DNA of 64,000 nucleotides from Thiobacillus thioparus DSM 505 (GTDB taxonomy: Bacteria > Pseudomonadota > Gammaproteobacteria > Burkholderiales > Thiobacillaceae): contig NZ_KB891317.1 of NCBI RefSeq assembly GCF_000373385.1, forward strand, positions 186,001 through 250,000, given 5' to 3'. Shown here in pieces: positions 1-9,130 of the stretch. A program made the position numbers and the translations under genes. The notes beneath the pieces were generated by a model. It searched no databases. It was not told where the DNA came from and saw nothing but the letters and a program-made list of their open reading frames with translations. The stretch's first letter is position 1, and each line of letters opens with the position of its first letter.

Positions 1-1347
1 GTCGTCGTAGGCCGGGGTGACGGTCTTTTCCCGCATGACGCACCAGTTCTTGCGGTAATGCTGGCGGCCGTGGTCCCACTCGGGATACAACTCGGCACCC
101 TTCTCGTGATAGGTGCCGTGCCACACGGCATCGGGATCCTCGGGCTGGTCGAAGACGAGGTTGGGGTCGTATTCACCGTCACCTGCAGGGGTCAGGTAGT
201 CCGGCGGGATCTCGCCGAAATCGAGATAGACCGAGGTCAGCAGCTGTTTGACGCCGTCGGGCGGCGCGATCGGGGCGTCGTCGAGGGTGACCTCGAAGTC
301 GAGCAGGCCGTTTTCATCGCGCGGCGTCACATTCAGCTCAGGCGGTGTTTCAGCAGCGGAGGGCGGGTCGGGCTGCGCGGCCGTGTGTTCCTCCAGCAGT
401 TCGGCCAGCTTGATGCGCAGTCGCGCTTTCTCCTTGTCCAGCCGGGCCGCCCGGGCGGCGGCAATGGCATCCGGCCGCAGGCAACCCTGATCGCTCCATT
501 GCGGGCAGTCGGTATCCTCGTACGCAGCATCGAGCAGGGCCAGGCTGTCGTCCAGCGTGGCCTGGTCGGCGGCAAGCCTGGCCTCGAACCGCTGCCAGGT
601 CGGCGGCAATGCAGGATCGAGCTGTGCGCGCAGGCGCTGCATCTGCCGGTACAGGCCGGGCAGTTCGCGAGCGATGCGCGCGCTCAGGCGCAGGGTTTCC
701 AATGCATACAGTCGGGCGAGCGCGCGCTCCGGATCGGCATATCTCGCAGCGACGCCAGCGAGGTCGGCGCGCAAGGTGCCGTAACGGGTTTGTGCCCACA
801 GCAGTGCGACGGTGATCTTGGCCAGCTGGAAGTTGTCGTCGAGGTCCGGCAACGCGGCGATCAGCGGTGGCAATACGATCCGTTCGCCATCGGTCCAGGC
901 GTCGTCGCCCTCCTCGATGTGCAAGCGTCGCCCCGAGAGGCCGCAGACGAAAGTCCCCAGGATGGGGGAGATGTCATCGAACAGTGCGCCGGCCGCATCG
1001 TTCCGGTGCTGGGTCTCGTCGAAGCTGTCGACTTCCTCCATCACCCTGAGCGCGGTCTGCAGGCCCGTACGGTCGAATACATCGCAGGTGTGCACCGCCC
1101 ATGCCTCCAGCAGGCGCCGCTCCATGCGCGACAGCAGAGCCGGCGCGCGGCGGCCGAATTGCCAGGCTAGCGTGATATGGGTGGAAGCGATGCGGCGTAT
1201 CCAGCCGAGGATGAAATCCTGCTCGTCGCGCGTCAGCGTGGCGAGTTCGGCTGCGAGCTGCTCGACCTTGAAATAGGTGAATTCGGTGTCCAGCCAGATG
1301 TGGAGGCTGGCCTCCATCTCGGCTGTTGTCAGTTGTTGCTGTGCCAT
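1..1347 (-). CDS. cbbO: CbbO-like RuBisCO activase subunit (3' end beyond window)
   Basis: Partner of the CbbQ AAA+ ATPase; CbbO binds RuBisCO and with CbbQ removes inhibitory sugar phosphates. The frame is open from an ATG at 1347 to base 1 (449 codons), so the C-terminal von Willebrand A domain expected in this family is outside the window. The N-terminal part starts [14 protein letters not shown], and near the edge carries the segment YPEWDHGRQHYRKNWC, a motif shared by CbbO and NorD proteins. The start codon overlaps the cbbQ stop (TGATG), implying translational coupling. NorD is the alternative; the CbbQ-like partner and the autotrophic context favour CbbO, but the RuBisCO genes are not in the window. 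Confidence 0.8.
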   Translation of the reverse strand, partial: MAQQQLTTAEMEASLHIWLDTEFTYFKVEQLAAELATLTRDEQDFILGWIRRIASTHITLAWQFGRRAPALLSRMERRLLEAWAVHTCDVFDRTGLQTALRVMEEVDSFDETQHRNDAAGALFDDISPILGTFVCGLSGRRLHIEEGDDAWTDGERIVLPPLIAALPDLDDNFQLAKITVALLWAQTRYGTLRADLAGVAARYADPERALARLYALETLRLSARIARELPGLYRQMQRLRAQLDPALPPTWQRFEARLAADQATLDDSLALLDAAYEDTDCPQWSDQGCLRPDAIAAARAARLDKEKARLRIKLAELLEEHTAAQPDPPSAAETPPELNVTPRDENGLLDFEVTLDDAPIAPPDGVKQLLTSVYLDFGEIPPDYLTPAGDGEYDPNLVFDQPEDPDAVWHGTYHEKGAELYPEWDHGRQHYRKNWCVMREKTVTPAYDD

Positions 1348-2159
1348 CAGAAGATGGAGGAGGACAGCTCCTGGATCGCTTTGAGCATGTCGGCGTCGTC
1401 GGTGACCGCCTGGGCGACGGCGGCTTTGCAGGCGGTGACCGGACTCACGCCGTCAGCGATCAGCTTCCCCGCATGCACCAGTAGCCGCGTGGACGCGCCT
1501 TCCTCAAGCCCGCTGCCCTTGAGATTGCGCGTCATCTGCGCGAAACGGACGAGGTTGTCGGCGATGGCGTCGGATACGCCGGATTCGCTGGCGACGATGC
1601 GCCGTTCGAGCGCGGCCGACGGGTAGTCGAATTCGAGTGCGACGAAGCGCTGCCGGGTCGATTGCTTGAGGTCCTTCAGCACGCTCTGATAACCGGGATT
1701 GTAGGAAATGGCCAGGCAGAACTCGGGGGGGGCTTCGACGACCTGCCCGAGTTTTTCCATTGGCAGGGTACGGCGGTCGTCGGCCAGCGGATGGATCACC
1801 ACCATGGTGTCCTTGCGTGCCTCGACGATTTCATCCAGGTAGCAGATGCCGCCGCAACGTACCGCGCGGGTGAGTGGGCCGTCGACCCATACGGTTTCAC
1901 CGCCTTTGACCAGGTAGCGGCCAACCAGGTCGGAGGCGGTGAGGTCATCGTGGCACGAGACCGTGATGAGCGGACGCTTCAATCGCCATGCCATATGCTC
2001 CATGAAGCGCGTCTTGCCGCAGCCGGTGGGGCCTTTCAACAGTACCGGTATCTGTTGCCGGTAGGCGGCCTCGAACAACTGGATTTCCTCCCCGACGGCC
2101 TCGTAGTAGGGCTCTTTTTCGATGAGGTGGTGGGCAGGGTCGAGGGTACGGGCATTCAT
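1347..2159 (-). CDS. cbbQ: CbbQ, MoxR-class AAA+ ATPase of RuBisCO activase
   Basis: A 270-residue AAA+ protein of the CbbQ/NirQ/NorQ family. The Walker A loop [10 protein letters not shown] lies near residues 41-50, and the Walker B-type segment [10 protein letters not shown] follows near residue 105. Length and N-terminus ([19 protein letters not shown]) match the family, so I start at the ATG at 2159; the frame stays open upstream but only by reading through the preceding gene. It lies 14 bases after the DUF4124 gene and overlaps cbbO by one base. The expected role is ATP-driven remodelling of inhibited RuBisCO together with CbbO. NorQ cannot be fully excluded from sequence alone. Confidence 0.85.
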   Translation of the reverse strand: MNARTLDPAHHLIEKEPYYEAVGEEIQLFEAAYRQQIPVLLKGPTGCGKTRFMEHMAWRLKRPLITVSCHDDLTASDLVGRYLVKGGETVWVDGPLTRAVRCGGICYLDEIVEARKDTMVVIHPLADDRRTLPMEKLGQVVEAPPEFCLAISYNPGYQSVLKDLKQSTRQRFVALEFDYPSAALERRIVASESGVSDAIADNLVRFAQMTRNLKGSGLEEGASTRLLVHAGKLIADGVSPVTACKAAVAQAVTDDADMLKAIQELSSSIF

Positions 2160-2173
2160 GGTCGGAGGGGCTT

Positions 2174-2650
2174 TCAGAAGCAGCCGGACAGCTGCTTTTT
2201 GCGTTCGAGCTCTTTGACTTGCAGGTTCCACGCGTCCATTTGCTTCTGCGTATACCCTTTGCGGCGCGCCTGGTCCATCTTGTCGAACACTTGCCCAAGC
2301 TTGTTGGTCAGTGCGTCGCATTTGCTCGCCGATGTCCGTGAGGGCGGGGGTGCGCTGGCGTGCCGGGTTTCGAGGCGAATCGGTGCAGGCTCTTTGGCGG
2401 GGGACTTCAGCTTGGTGGCGGCAGGCTTGGCTGATGGAACAGTAGCTGGCTGAGCAGACAGTGCTTGCACAGGGTCGGACTGCGGAGGGGGATCGATTTC
2501 GACGGTATGGACTTCCCGGGCATTGTGGCAGGGGAGGTTGGAATACGTGACTTCCCCCTTGGCATCAATGCATTTGTTGAGCGTGGCAGCTTCCGCATAG
2601 GAAGCAAGCGTCAGCACGAGCACCCCTGTCAGTCCAATCAGGCTTCGCAT
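2174..2650 (-). CDS. Secreted DUF4124-domain protein
   Basis: 158 residues beginning [21 protein letters not shown], a clear signal peptide with cleavage after AEA. The mature start, roughly [19 protein letters not shown], is the DUF4124 signature (two cysteines, K-x-G-x-V-x-Y). A proline/alanine/lysine-rich linker follows, then a basic helical tail with a cysteine near the C-terminus (LSGCF). DUF4124 proteins are envelope proteins of unknown function. An in-frame TTG at 2662 could be an earlier start, but the ATG at 2650 gives the cleaner signal peptide. It sits between the YkgJ and cbbQ genes in one tight run. Confidence 0.75.
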   Translation of the reverse strand: MRSLIGLTGVLVLTLASYAEAATLNKCIDAKGEVTYSNLPCHNAREVHTVEIDPPPQSDPVQALSAQPATVPSAKPAATKLKSPAKEPAPIRLETRHASAPPPSRTSASKCDALTNKLGQVFDKMDQARRKGYTQKQMDAWNLQVKELERKKQLSGCF

Positions 2651-2658
2651 CGGTGGAA

Positions 2659-3570
2659 TCAATGCTCGCCCGAGTATTTGTCATCCTCCAGCGCCATCTT
2701 CTGCTGGAAATCGGCCTCTTTCTGCTGCTCGGCCAGGGCACGGTGGCGGGCCAGGCGCTTTTCGTAGGCATCCGGCCGCTCGTCGACGAATTTTTCGCCG
2801 AACAGGGTATGGCGCAGGAAATTCAGGCCGAAGTCGAGCAGGGCCTCGTCGTCGGCGATCAGCAGCGCCATGACGTCGACAGGGATGTCGTAGGTGTCGT
2901 TGAAGCTTGGGCTCATAACGAAGGCGCGGAAGCGGTCGATATCGTAGCTCGCCATGAAAAACAACTGGTTGGAAATGGGGGTGGGCTTGCCGATAGCGGG
3001 GCCGGCCGATTTACGTTTGACCACCAGTTGCCGCCAGGCATGCGCCTTCTCGTCGTATTCGGCCACACCCTGTTCGGCACGATATTGCTCGATGGTCTGC
3101 GTCTTGTCTTCGAGATGGCCGAGACAATGCGGTTCTCTCACCATTGCGTAGGCGCTGCGATCGATATATTCATCCGAGCGGCGCATCGTCAGCAAGGCGA
3201 CCGGATAGTAGCGGCAGGCGGTCGGACGGTCTTCATAGACGCCGCAGCCTTCCGGGGTCATGAACTGGCAGGCGGTGCCGCCCTCGATCGGCTTCAGCTT
3301 GACGCCGGGCATGCCGTCCTTGTCCATCTCGAACGGCACCGAATACTGATTGAGAAACTCGCCAGACGACATGTCCAGACGCTTTTTCAGGCGCAGGATG
3401 TCGTAGGGCGTCAGCGGAATGTCGATGTTGCTGCAACAGGCATTCCAGCACTTGACGTCGCGATGGCAGCGGAATTGCAGCGTCGCGTTTTCCGCCAGCA
3501 TGATGGGTTTGACCGGGTTGCCGGCGAAGGGGGAGTCTTCGATCAAGTCCTTGAATTCATTTTCGTTCAT
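2659..3570 (-). CDS. YkgJ-family cysteine-cluster protein
   Basis: 303 residues. The N-terminal half carries the YkgJ (zinc/iron-chelating) cysteine cluster: C-H-R-D-V-K-C-W-N-A-C-C near residues 35-46, then CQFMTPEGCGVYEDRPTACRYYP further on. The spacing of Cys residues suggests a bound metal or Fe-S cluster; the biochemical role of the family is not established. The C-terminal third is charged and helical. The gene is the first of a four-gene minus-strand run (this gene, DUF4124, cbbQ, cbbO) with gaps of 8 and 14 bases and one overlap, so a role near CbbQO maturation is possible but purely contextual. Confidence 0.8.
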   Translation of the reverse strand: MNENEFKDLIEDSPFAGNPVKPIMLAENATLQFRCHRDVKCWNACCSNIDIPLTPYDILRLKKRLDMSSGEFLNQYSVPFEMDKDGMPGVKLKPIEGGTACQFMTPEGCGVYEDRPTACRYYPVALLTMRRSDEYIDRSAYAMVREPHCLGHLEDKTQTIEQYRAEQGVAEYDEKAHAWRQLVVKRKSAGPAIGKPTPISNQLFFMASYDIDRFRAFVMSPSFNDTYDIPVDVMALLIADDEALLDFGLNFLRHTLFGEKFVDERPDAYEKRLARHRALAEQQKEADFQQKMALEDDKYSGEH

Positions 3571-3616
3571 TTCACACTACCTTCCGGGGCCGTGCCCCAC
3601 ATCTGTAACACACACA

Positions 3617-3642
3617 CGAAAGCGCAAGGTTACGCGCTTTCG
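3617..3642. promoter_or_regulatory. Perfect 9-bp hairpin upstream of the YkgJ gene
   Basis: CGAAAGCGC and its exact complement GCGCTTTCG are separated by eight bases. The element lies 47 bases before the ATG of the YkgJ gene and beyond the aprA terminator. It has no U-run, so it is more likely an operator or leader hairpin than a terminator; no binding protein can be named. Confidence 0.4.
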
Positions 3643-3759
3643 GCTGGATGCTAAACCTTGTTGGTCTTGCAGTTTTAGCTATTTGAAGAAAACGGGCGCG
3701 CTGTAATGGCAAGGCGTCGTCCAAAAAACTGGGCCGCTGAGCCAATTCAGGTGGCGCCC

Positions 3760-3788
3760 AAAAAACCGGGCGCCTCGAGGGCGCCCGG
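3760..3788 (-). terminator. Rho-independent terminator of the aprBA transcript
   Basis: Read on the minus strand, a perfect 9-bp GC stem (CCGGGCGCC / GGCGCCCGG, 3766-3774 and 3780-3788) with a 5-base loop is followed directly by six T. It starts 22 bases after the aprA stop codon, so it ends the apr transcript before the YkgJ operon. Confidence 0.9.
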
Positions 3789-3810
3789 AGTTTACAGCCG
3801 ACTCAATGAA

Positions 3811-5832
3811 TCAATGAGCAGCGGGCTTGAACAGCTTGGACTTGTCGACCAGATCCACGTGGGCGCGCTTGAAGCAGTTCCACTGTTTGGAGTTCTTGTC
3901 GTAGACCGAGTTCACGAAGCAGTGCCAGTTTTCCTCATCGACAAAGTTCTTGTCCATGCGGTAGTAGAAGCCGGGGTAACGGCTTTCCTCGCGGAACTGG
4001 ATGTGCTTCATGTGGGCTTCGGCCGTCAGGATGCGATGGTAGTTTTCCCACGCACGCAGCAGTTCGTGCAGGTCTTTCGCACGCATCTTCTCCGCGTCTT
4101 CCTTCAGCATGTTCAGCTTCTCTTCAGCCACGCCCAGCATGTTGGCATTGGTGGTGTAGTAAGTCGCAACACCGGCAACATACTCGTCCATGATCTTCTG
4201 CAGACGGAACTGCGCCATCTTGGGTGTGATGTAGTTAGGGTTGACGTCGATCGCCGTGGTGTAGTCCTTGTGCTCCAGGAAGGTGCGCACCGGCTTGTAA
4301 ATGTCTTCCACCAGCTGCTCGACGGAGGTGTCGAGTTCGGGTTTCCAATCCTTGTTGTCGATGCAGTACTTGACCATGGACTTGGCACACATGCGGCCTT
4401 CAGCGTGAGAGCCCGAGGAGAACTTGTGGCCGGAGGCGCCCACGCCGTCACCGGCGGTGAACAGGCCCTTGACCGTGGTCATCGAACGGTAGCCCCAGCT
4501 CCAGCCTTTCGGCAGGTGGGCCGGAATCTTGTCCTTGTCCGCGTGCGCTTCGTCAGTCGGCGCGCCCAGATCGGTCGGACCCGACACCCAGATGCCGCAG
4601 CAGCCGGAGTGGCTACCCAGGAGGTAGGGCTCGGTCGGCATCAGTTCGGAGTTTTTCTTCTCCGGTTCGACGTTCTCACCCACCCAGATGCCGCACTGGC
4701 CGACGCACATGTCTAGGAAATCTTCCCAGGCTTCGGCTTCGAGGTGCTTCACTTCGCGCGGGGTCAGCGTTTCACGCAGTTTGGCAAGGGCTGTCACGGT
4801 GTCCATGTAGATGGGGCCGCGGCCTTCCTTCATTTCCTTCAACATCAGGTGGTTACGCAGGCACGATGCCGGCACGGCCGCCTGGCCGTAGGGGGGGTAG
4901 TCGTTCAGCAACTCCTTGTTCTTCTGCATGTAGACTTCGCCGTAGGCGTTGACAGCTTGGGCCTTGAACAGGAGGAACCAGGCGCCGACCGGGCCGTAGC
5001 CGTCCTTGAAGCGGGCGGGCACGAAGCGATTTTCCATCATGGTCAGTTCGGCGCCGGCTTCGGCTGCCATCGCATAGGTCGAACCTGCGTTCCACACCGG
5101 ATACCATGCGCGGCCGGTACCTTCACCGACGGAGCGCGGACGGAAGATGTTCACGCAACCCCCGGCAGCCAGCAGAATGGCCTTGGCCTTGTACACGACC
5201 ACTTTATGATCACGGGTCGAGAATCCGACCGCACCGGCGATGCGGCTGGGATCGTTTTTGTCATTGACCAGCTTGACGATGAAGATGCGCTCTTCGATGC
5301 GATCCATGCCGAGTGCTTTTTTGGTGGCTTCGGCAACGATCCATTTGTAGGATTCGCCGTTGATCATGATCTGCCATTTGCCGGAGCGCACGGGCTTGCC
5401 GCCATCCTTCAGCGTGGGCAGGCCCTGGGCACCGTCATGACGCTCACCGTTCTCGTCGGTCTTCCAGATCGGCAGGCCCCACTCCTCGAACAGGTGCACG
5501 GAATCATCCACGTTCCGGCCCAGATCGTAGGCGAGGTCGTCGCGCGTGATGCCCATCAGGTCGTTGGAGACCATGCGGGCGTAATCGGCGGGATCCTGCT
5601 CGGAGCCGATGTAGGTGTTGATTGCAGACAGACCCTGCGCCACGGCGCCGGAGCGGTCCATAGCCGCCTTGTCGACCAGCTTGATCTTCAGGTCGATGCC
5701 CAGCTCGGTCTTGGCGGCGTCAGCCCAGCGCATGATTTCGTAACCGGCGCCGCAGCATGCCATGCCACCGCCGATCAGGAGGACGTCCACTTCCTCCTGG
5801 ACAACTTCGGGATTACCAAATTCTCCAGCCAT
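3811..5832 (-). CDS. aprA: Adenylylsulfate reductase alpha subunit
   Basis: 673 residues. FAD-containing catalytic subunit of APS reductase, which in sulfur oxidisers runs in reverse, joining sulfite and AMP to form APS. The N-terminus has the dinucleotide-binding glycine run VDVLLIGGGMACCGAGYE and the family segment DKAAMDRSGAVAQGLSAINTYIG. A downstream region has GSHSGCCGIWVSGPTDLG and a second FAD-contact segment, GLFTAGDGVGASGHKFSSGSHAEGR. It follows aprB with a 21-base gap and a good ribosome site (AGAGGT). The product is cytoplasmic and acts as an AprAB heterodimer. Confidence 0.97.
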   Translation of the reverse strand: MAGEFGNPEVVQEEVDVLLIGGGMACCGAGYEIMRWADAAKTELGIDLKIKLVDKAAMDRSGAVAQGLSAINTYIGSEQDPADYARMVSNDLMGITRDDLAYDLGRNVDDSVHLFEEWGLPIWKTDENGERHDGAQGLPTLKDGGKPVRSGKWQIMINGESYKWIVAEATKKALGMDRIEERIFIVKLVNDKNDPSRIAGAVGFSTRDHKVVVYKAKAILLAAGGCVNIFRPRSVGEGTGRAWYPVWNAGSTYAMAAEAGAELTMMENRFVPARFKDGYGPVGAWFLLFKAQAVNAYGEVYMQKNKELLNDYPPYGQAAVPASCLRNHLMLKEMKEGRGPIYMDTVTALAKLRETLTPREVKHLEAEAWEDFLDMCVGQCGIWVGENVEPEKKNSELMPTEPYLLGSHSGCCGIWVSGPTDLGAPTDEAHADKDKIPAHLPKGWSWGYRSMTTVKGLFTAGDGVGASGHKFSSGSHAEGRMCAKSMVKYCIDNKDWKPELDTSVEQLVEDIYKPVRTFLEHKDYTTAIDVNPNYITPKMAQFRLQKIMDEYVAGVATYYTTNANMLGVAEEKLNMLKEDAEKMRAKDLHELLRAWENYHRILTAEAHMKHIQFREESRYPGFYYRMDKNFVDEENWHCFVNSVYDKNSKQWNCFKRAHVDLVDKSKLFKPAAH

Positions 5833-5853
5833 TTCGTTTACCTCTTTAAGTTA

Positions 5854-6327
5854 TTACTTACGAATCAGTTCGGCAGGGTTGCCTGCACGGTAACCGCCCA
5901 TCATGTCCCGGGTGAACGAACCCGTGGCCTCGATATCAGCCATTTTCGGCATGGGTTTGTTGCCGTAGGGATCGATCGAGCCTTCGGGTGTGGTGCGGAT
6001 CGGGAATTTGAAGCGCTTCAACGTACCGTTGCGGAACTTGATGGTCCACATGATGGAGTCGGATCCACGCAGGGGCTGAACCATGCCGCCCAGCGGCACG
6101 ACGTCGGCATAGTGGCGGACTTCGATTGCCTGTTGCGGGCAGATCTTGACGCAGGAATAACACTCCCAGCACTGCTCGGGTTCCTGATTGAATGCGCGCA
6201 TGGCGTGGCCGGTTTCCGAACCGTCCTTGTCCAGTTTCATCAGGTCGTGCGGGCAGATGTACATGCAAGCGGTCTTGTCCTGACCCTTGCAGCCGTCGCA
6301 CTTGTCGGTACGAACATAGGTTGGCAT
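5854..6327 (-). CDS. aprB: Adenylylsulfate reductase beta subunit (ferredoxin-like)
   Basis: 157 residues. Electron-transfer subunit with two [4Fe-4S] clusters. Cysteines in CDGCKGQDKTACMYICPHD form most of one cluster and CWECYSCVKICPQQAI the other. The C-terminal extension from about residue 105, which ends YRAGNPAELIRK, is the tail that wraps around AprA in known structures. The ribosome site AGGAG precedes the ATG. It is the first gene of the aprBA pair, 182 bases downstream of sat. Confidence 0.97.
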   Translation of the reverse strand: MPTYVRTDKCDGCKGQDKTACMYICPHDLMKLDKDGSETGHAMRAFNQEPEQCWECYSCVKICPQQAIEVRHYADVVPLGGMVQPLRGSDSIMWTIKFRNGTLKRFKFPIRTTPEGSIDPYGNKPMPKMADIEATGSFTRDMMGGYRAGNPAELIRK

Positions 6328-6483
6328 TACAGTCTCCTAAAGTTAGCTAACAATCCGCGTACGTCGCGGTCCGCTTAGAACTGAACCCGTCCTTGGCCGG
6401 GGCGTCTCGCGAATCCGCTTCCGGTAGGCTCGTGTCCTAAAACCCTTACCCTGCCGGCATCTGCTGCGATCAGGGCATACCCC

Positions 6484-6501
6484 TCCGGCATCGCTGCCGG
6501 A
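6484..6501 (-). other. Hairpin after the sat stop codon
   Basis: Perfect 7-bp stem TCCGGCA/TGCCGGA with a 4-base loop, starting 8 bases after sat. There is no U-run, so it is more plausibly an RNA processing or stability element than a terminator. The rest of the 182-base sat-aprB gap shows no other clear signal, apart from the aprB ribosome site. Confidence 0.4.
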
Positions 6502-6509
6502 CAGGAAAA

Positions 6510-7718
6510 TCATGCGGCCGAATGGCCTTTCAATTCGATCTTGACGTTTTGTTCGGCCGAGAGTCCGGCGTAGTACTTCTGCAGTACCTTCGCGACTTCC
6601 GGGCGGCTGAATTCGACTGGGAGATCCTGGCCTTCGGACAGCATCGAACGGACCTTGGTACCGGACAACAGGATGCGATCGTCCTTGGTGTGCGGGCAGG
6701 TGCGCTGCGAGGCCATGCCGCCGCATTTCTTGCACCAGAAGGTCCAGTCGATGTTCATGTTGACGGTTTCCAGAGAGCCCTTCGGGATTTCGTCGAAGAT
6801 CTTCTGGGCGTCGAACGGGCCGTAGTAGTCGCCGACGCCGGCGTGGTCGCGACCGACGATCAGGTGCGAGCAGCCGTAGTTCTGGCGGAACAGGGCATGC
6901 AGCAGGGCTTCGCGCGGACCGGCATACCGCATGTCCAGCGGATAGCCGGCCTGGATGACGGTATTGGGGGCGAAGTAGTTTTCGACCAGCACGCTGATGG
7001 CTTCGGAACGCACTTCGGCGGGGATGTCGCCCGGCTTCAGTGCGCCCAGCAGGGAGTGGACCAGCACGCCGTCCATGGTCTCGATGGCGATCTTGGCCAG
7101 GTATTCGTGCGAGCGGTGCATCGGGTTGCGGGTCTGGAAGGCAGCGATCTTGCTCCAGCCCATCTGCTCGAACTTGGCACGGGTCTCGGCCGGGGTCATG
7201 AACTGATCGCCGTATTCTTCCTTGAAGGTGCCGGTGGACAGGACCTTGACCGGACCGGCCAGGTTGTACTTGCCCTGTGCCATGACCATCTTGACGCCGG
7301 GGTGCTCGAGGTCGGTGGTCTTGTAGACCTGCATGCACTCGTGAGCCTTGTCGATGGTGTATTTGTCGGTCACCTTCATGGTGCCCATGATCTCGCCAGA
7401 TTCACCGTCGACCAGCGCGATCTCGTCGCCGTCCTTGATGGACTCGTCGTCGGTCGACAGGGTGACGGGGATGGGCCAGAACAGGCCGTTCGCCATCTTG
7501 TAGCCGTCGCACACGCCCTGCCAGTCGGACTTGGTCATGAATCCGTCCAGCGGGGTGAAGCCGCCGATACCCATCATGATGAGGTCGCCGGTTTCGCGCG
7601 AGCTCATCTTGAGCTTGGGTAACGAGGCTGCGCGGGCTTTTTCGGCGGCGAGTGCGTCGCCCGTCAGTAGCAGGGGTTTGAGTTCACCGCCGCCATGGGG
7701 GCGTACCAGTTTGGACAT
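6510..7718 (-). CDS. sat: Sulfate adenylyltransferase (dissimilatory ATP sulfurylase)
   Basis: 402 residues of the monofunctional Sat family. In sulfur oxidation it releases ATP and sulfate from APS and pyrophosphate, giving substrate-level energy. Family motifs are visible: [10 protein letters not shown], the nucleotide-binding [13 protein letters not shown] (QxRNP and HxxH), GREHAG-type segment as [14 protein letters not shown], and a CxxC...C-x8-H-type knuckle at [16 protein letters not shown]. No APS-kinase domain is fused. The ribosome site GAGGAGA lies 5 bases before the ATG. It works with the downstream aprBA. Confidence 0.97.
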   Translation of the reverse strand: MSKLVRPHGGGELKPLLLTGDALAAEKARAASLPKLKMSSRETGDLIMMGIGGFTPLDGFMTKSDWQGVCDGYKMANGLFWPIPVTLSTDDESIKDGDEIALVDGESGEIMGTMKVTDKYTIDKAHECMQVYKTTDLEHPGVKMVMAQGKYNLAGPVKVLSTGTFKEEYGDQFMTPAETRAKFEQMGWSKIAAFQTRNPMHRSHEYLAKIAIETMDGVLVHSLLGALKPGDIPAEVRSEAISVLVENYFAPNTVIQAGYPLDMRYAGPREALLHALFRQNYGCSHLIVGRDHAGVGDYYGPFDAQKIFDEIPKGSLETVNMNIDWTFWCKKCGGMASQRTCPHTKDDRILLSGTKVRSMLSEGQDLPVEFSRPEVAKVLQKYYAGLSAEQNVKIELKGHSAA

Positions 7719-7835
7719 GCTGTCTCCTCAGACTTTATGGGGGTATTAGAGTCTGGGCAGGATAGCACTGGGGGTGGCGCCTGAATAATCCTTTATTTTT
7801 ATTTGAGGATAAGCAGGTTTGATATTAATCGCGAA

Positions 7836-7870
7836 AATGAAAAAGCCCGGATAATCCGGGCTTTTTCATT
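7836..7870. terminator. Symmetrical terminator between the 137-aa orphan and sat
   Basis: Perfect inverted repeat with 17-base arms and a single central base. The arms contain AAAAAGCCCGGAT, so both strands give a GC stem flanked by A and T runs. It lies 13 bases after the stop of the upstream minus-strand gene and separates its transcript from sat. Confidence 0.9.
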
Positions 7871-7883
7871 CAAAAACAAATCG

Positions 7884-8297
7884 TTATGCGTCAAAAAAGG
7901 CAGGCATGTCGGTTTGCTCGGTCTTGATGACGTCGACCCAGGCGGGTTTGGTGTCGCCGCCGGCCGCGGCCAGTTTTTTGGTCTCTTCGTAAAGCATCTT
8001 CCAGCGGTTGTAGAGACAATCGCTGACCTTGCGCATGCCCGAATCGAAGTAGGAGTTATGCAGGTCGCCGACGGTGCGGGTGAAGGATTCCATCTGCTCC
8101 AGCAGGTTATGCGGGTAGCCGTGGCGGTTGGGGTCGGCATATTTGACCATTTCGCGCTTGACTGCGCGGACGAAGACCTTCTGGCCTTCAGTGAGGTCGG
8201 CCTCGGTTCGCGGCGCGCCGCCGAAATTCATCACTTCGTTGATGAAACCGTTCAGGCGCTCGCCGAAATCGAAATTGGCGTAATCCACGTTCTGCAT
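7884..8297 (-). CDS. Uncharacterised 137-residue protein upstream of sat
   Basis: Not recognised. The product is a soluble, mostly helical protein, starting MQNVDYANFDFGERLNGFIN and ending DMPAFFDA. It has one cysteine, many aromatic residues and no signal peptide or membrane segment. The ORF has a good start (ribosome site GGAGGA) and its own terminator. It stands alone between the amidotransferase gene and sat, on the same strand as sat-aprBA. A sulfur-related role would be inference from position only. Confidence 0.7.
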   Translation of the reverse strand: MQNVDYANFDFGERLNGFINEVMNFGGAPRTEADLTEGQKVFVRAVKREMVKYADPNRHGYPHNLLEQMESFTRTVGDLHNSYFDSGMRKVSDCLYNRWKMLYEETKKLAAAGGDTKPAWVDVIKTEQTDMPAFFDA

Positions 8298-8419
8298 AAA
8301 TCCTCCAATATTTCCTGTTTCAGGTATTCGGGTGATGCTGTAAGACTGGATATGACTCCGCCGCCTATCCTACGCCGCGCGATGCGGCTGTCCAGCGTCT
8401 TCCCGGGACGGTCTTGCGA

Positions 8420-9130
8420 TTATTTTCTAAGCCCTTGAATCCAGCGGGAATAAATTTTGTCCGCCAGTTCATGCAGACGGGCGGTGCGGGCGAGCAAATC
8501 CGCCTGGATCACATCGGGCGACTGCACGCCGGGACTGTCGCTGGCGGCGATTTCGGCGGCGCCGTTGTCGCACCAGCTGGCGATGAGTTCGGGCGTCATT
8601 TCGACATGGCATTGCATGCCGATATGGCGGTCGTTGAGCACATAGGCCTGGTTGGCGCAGAAGGCGCTGTCGAGAAGACGCGTGGCGCCTGGCGGCAGGC
8701 TGAAAGTTTCGCCGTGCCAGTGAAACGCCAGCATGGGCTGCGTGGTGTCGCCCAGCCAGGAGCGCGCGGCGTCGGCATCGGTGATGCGAACGTCGCCCCA
8801 GCCGATTTCCTTGACCGGATTGGCGCCGACCGTGCCGCCCAGCGCTTTCGACATAAGCTGGCCGCCCAGGCAATGGCCGATCACCGGAATGTCCGATGCG
8901 ACCGCCTGGCGGATCAGCGCCAGCAGGGGCGGGATCCAGGGCAGATCGTCGTTGACGCTCATCGGGCCGCCCATCAAGCAGACGCCTGAAGCGCCGTTAA
9001 GGTTTTCAGGCACGCTGTCGCCAGCGTCGATACGCACCAGTTGCCAGGGAATGCCGTGACGATCCAGGAATGTGGTGAAATACCCCGGCCCCTCGGTAGG
9101 CGAATGACGGAAAACCAGAACAGGACGCAT
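8420..9130 (-). CDS. Class I glutamine amidotransferase (GMP-synthase-like domain)
   Basis: 236 residues starting MRPVLVFRHSPTEGPG. The nucleophile elbow GHCLGGQLM puts the catalytic cysteine at about residue 87; a His in AFHWHGETF and the CHVEM segment complete a class I glutaminase fold. It has no synthetase domain, so it belongs to the stand-alone GuaA-like group whose acceptor substrate is unknown. I start at the ATG at 9130; a longer upstream frame would run through the divergent protease gene. Its start codon overlaps that of the protease gene on the other strand. Confidence 0.85.
   Translation of the reverse strand: MRPVLVFRHSPTEGPGYFTTFLDRHGIPWQLVRIDAGDSVPENLNGASGVCLMGGPMSVNDDLPWIPPLLALIRQAVASDIPVIGHCLGGQLMSKALGGTVGANPVKEIGWGDVRITDADAARSWLGDTTQPMLAFHWHGETFSLPPGATRLLDSAFCANQAYVLNDRHIGMQCHVEMTPELIASWCDNGAAEIAASDSPGVQSPDVIQADLLARTARLHELADKIYSRWIQGLRK

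Noticed and set aside
1347-2159. NorQ/NorD instead of CbbQ/CbbO
   Set aside because: The families are close, but no nitric oxide reductase genes are next to them and the setting is autotrophic sulfur oxidation. Kept as an alternative only.
4744-6378. A 544-codon plus-strand frame opposite aprA and aprB
   Set aside because: Its codons mirror the third-position GC bias of aprA/aprB; no domain, signal or ribosome site. It is an antisense shadow.
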